A stretch of 61,169 nt of DNA from contig DIHK01000040.1 of assembly GCA_002420115.1 (NCBI GenBank), forward strand, positions 18,656 through 79,824, in the 5' to 3' direction. The notes beneath the pieces were generated by a model that saw only the letters and a list, made by a program, of their open reading frames with translations, searched no databases and was not told the DNA's origin. How positions within the stretch are numbered: the stretch's first letter is position 1; each line of letters opens with the position of its first letter. The translations under genes were made by a program, and so were the position numbers. The DNA is from Nitrospira sp. UBA5698. GTDB lineage: Bacteria; Nitrospirota; Nitrospiria; Nitrospirales; Nitrospiraceae. Below, piece by piece: positions 60,111-61,169 of the stretch.

Positions 60111-60833
60111 TTACATAAACTTCATGAACTTGTCTTTGGCGTCATCCATCACCTGTGCCGTGATGGTCGCAAGCCCACGCTCCTTGGCCATTCGCTCCAC
60201 CTCTTTGCGCGCCATGGGACGGATGAAGTCAGGAATATTCTCCAACCGCTGCTCGGCTTCACGTGACCAGGTCATCCCTTCAGGGGAATAATTCTTGGAA
60301 TCATCCATCACTTGCAGCGAGATCGTCGTCACCCCCTGCTTGCGCGCATAGCCCTCGACGCTCGCTTGCACCATCGGTTTCACGAATGCAGGAAGCCGCT
60401 CGAGTTTCTCTTTGGCATCAGCAGTCCACGTGAACTCAGAGGGTCCGCCGTTCGCCGGCTTACCGGAGTTGGTCAGACCCATTTCTGCAACCATGGCGGA
60501 GAAGGGACAGCCGCTCGCTTTCTCGGGAGCCTTCGCAGGCGAAGCCGCCGTGGCAGCCACGGCTGGGGCAGAAGAACTTGGTTTCGGCGCGGCGGCAGCT
60601 TGACCATTGCCCCCAAGCGCGCGCAACCCCTCCATGGACGTTTCCGGCGCGGACTTCGGGCTCAGCTTCAGCCCCAAGGAATTCATCATGTTGGTTTCAC
60701 CAGCATTGGTCACCATCGAAAACTTGGCGCTACAGGACGGGCAGGCAAAGAAAACTCCAAGGGAACCCTCCTCTGGCTTCTCCACCTTTTCGAGGCTCAT
60801 ATAGGTTTCACAGTTCAGACACACAAATTTCAT
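60111..60833 (-). CDS. Zinc-ribbon protein with two PCP_red-type domains
   Basis: A 240-residue protein. The N-terminus holds a zinc ribbon, CLNC at 5-8 and CPSC near 31-34. A low-complexity Ala/Pro/Ser linker (residues 75-105) leads to a CPF motif and then two PCP_red-type repeats: FTWTADAKEKLERLPAFV and MTWSREAEQRLENIPDFI, each followed by a basic helix ending in a VMDD segment. The domain is known from protochlorophyllide reductase but here no other chlorophyll gene is present. It relates to the four-repeat protein at 44359. A strong terminator follows. Confidence 0.8.
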   Translation of the reverse strand: MKFVCLNCETYMSLEKVEKPEEGSLGVFFACPSCSAKFSMVTNAGETNMMNSLGLKLSPKSAPETSMEGLRALGGNGQAAAAPKPSSSAPAVAATAASPAKAPEKASGCPFSAMVAEMGLTNSGKPANGGPSEFTWTADAKEKLERLPAFVKPMVQASVEGYARKQGVTTISLQVMDDSKNYSPEGMTWSREAEQRLENIPDFIRPMARKEVERMAKERGLATITAQVMDDAKDKFMKFM

Positions 60834-61061
60834 ACAAACTCCTGTTCTCTCCGCCGAAGTGGTTCTTTATGGCGTGTCGAGCCCATGATCAATAAGAAAC
60901 TTACGCTATCACAAGGGTTTTGGGGGAGTCAAACCGACTGAGGATGGAGAAGCGAGAGTCGAACAAGAGATCAGCGTACTCATTTTCAGCCCGATCTGGT
61001 CTTTAGCTAGACAAGCCGCTGCGTTACCTAAGATCAGCAACCTTCGCTTTTTCGGTGAGGT

Positions 61062-61169
61062 TCAAACCGATGGCGTCTCCGGCGTTGTCATTGTGGGTTC
61101 ATCGTTTCCGAGCCACTGCTTATACTTCCTGTAGTGCTCGAGCTGCGCACTGCGCACCCAGTTTTCTCG
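61062..61169 (-). CDS. C-terminal fragment of a protein cut by the right edge
   Basis: A minus-strand frame enters from the window edge with no start and ends at TGA (61062-61064). The 35 residues visible look protein-like: ENWVRSAQLEHYRKYKQWLG, then a polar Thr/Pro tail (TTPETPSV). No family is recognised from so short a piece. It is a tail of a larger gene transcribed toward the window. Confidence 0.5.
   Translation of the reverse strand, partial: RENWVRSAQLEHYRKYKQWLGNDEPTMTTPETPSV

Overview
The window looks like a chromosomal segment of a GC-rich, Gram-negative, free-living bacterium. The gene content (PCP_red-domain proteins in a non-photosynthetic setting, a Pal lipoprotein and porin, small zinc-ribbon proteins, an aromatic amino acid operon with a HisC-type aminotransferase) most resembles Nitrospirota, probably Nitrospira. 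That is an inference from family content; no marker gene was compared. There is no phage, CRISPR array or intact insertion sequence. One tRNA gene (Arg, TCG) is present.

Positions 1-26000 form a phosphate and polyphosphate island. It holds a CYTH-CHAD protein (cut by the left edge), a CBS-domain protein, a PstS-like binding protein, polyphosphate kinase ppk1, a CorA-like protein beside an RMD1/DUF155 protein, a polyamine pair (deoxyhypusine-synthase-like and pyruvoyl arginine decarboxylase), a Tat-exported PhoX-type phosphatase, an arsenic operon (arsR-arsI-acr3-arsC), and a minus-strand series: OprP-like porin, pstS, pstC, pstA, pstB, phoU, phoB. The main observation is a set of Pho-box-like arrays: 7-bp units close to CTGTAAT/C repeated at exactly 11-bp steps. 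They lie upstream of the PstS-like gene, ppk1, phoX, pstS and the porin, which implies one PhoB regulon covering uptake, scavenging and storage of phosphate. No phoR kinase gene is in the window.

Positions 26000-30500 carry msrA, small proteins, a 290-bp structured non-coding stretch, a PilZ protein, pal, a two-gene operon of very short proteins (zinc ribbon and membrane peptide), a CheY-like regulator and the tRNA. Positions 30500-45700 carry aroE-aroK, an SDR dehydrogenase with trmI, an NfeD-stomatin pair, a sigma-70 factor, lipB, glutamate dehydrogenase, a D,D-carboxypeptidase, an FG-GAP lipoprotein, a four-repeat PCP_red protein, and an HU/IHF protein.

Positions 45700-58300 are a long minus-strand housekeeping block: yebC, ruvA, a cysteine-rich secreted protein, ruvB, then pheA-hisC-aroF-tyrA-aroA-cmk-plsC-rpsA-sppA-ihf. 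It links chorismate, phenylalanine and tyrosine synthesis with translation. Positions 58400-60850 hold two tandem histidine-rich membrane paralogues, one with an in-frame TGA in its signal peptide, and a second PCP_red protein with a zinc ribbon. The right edge cuts another minus-strand gene.
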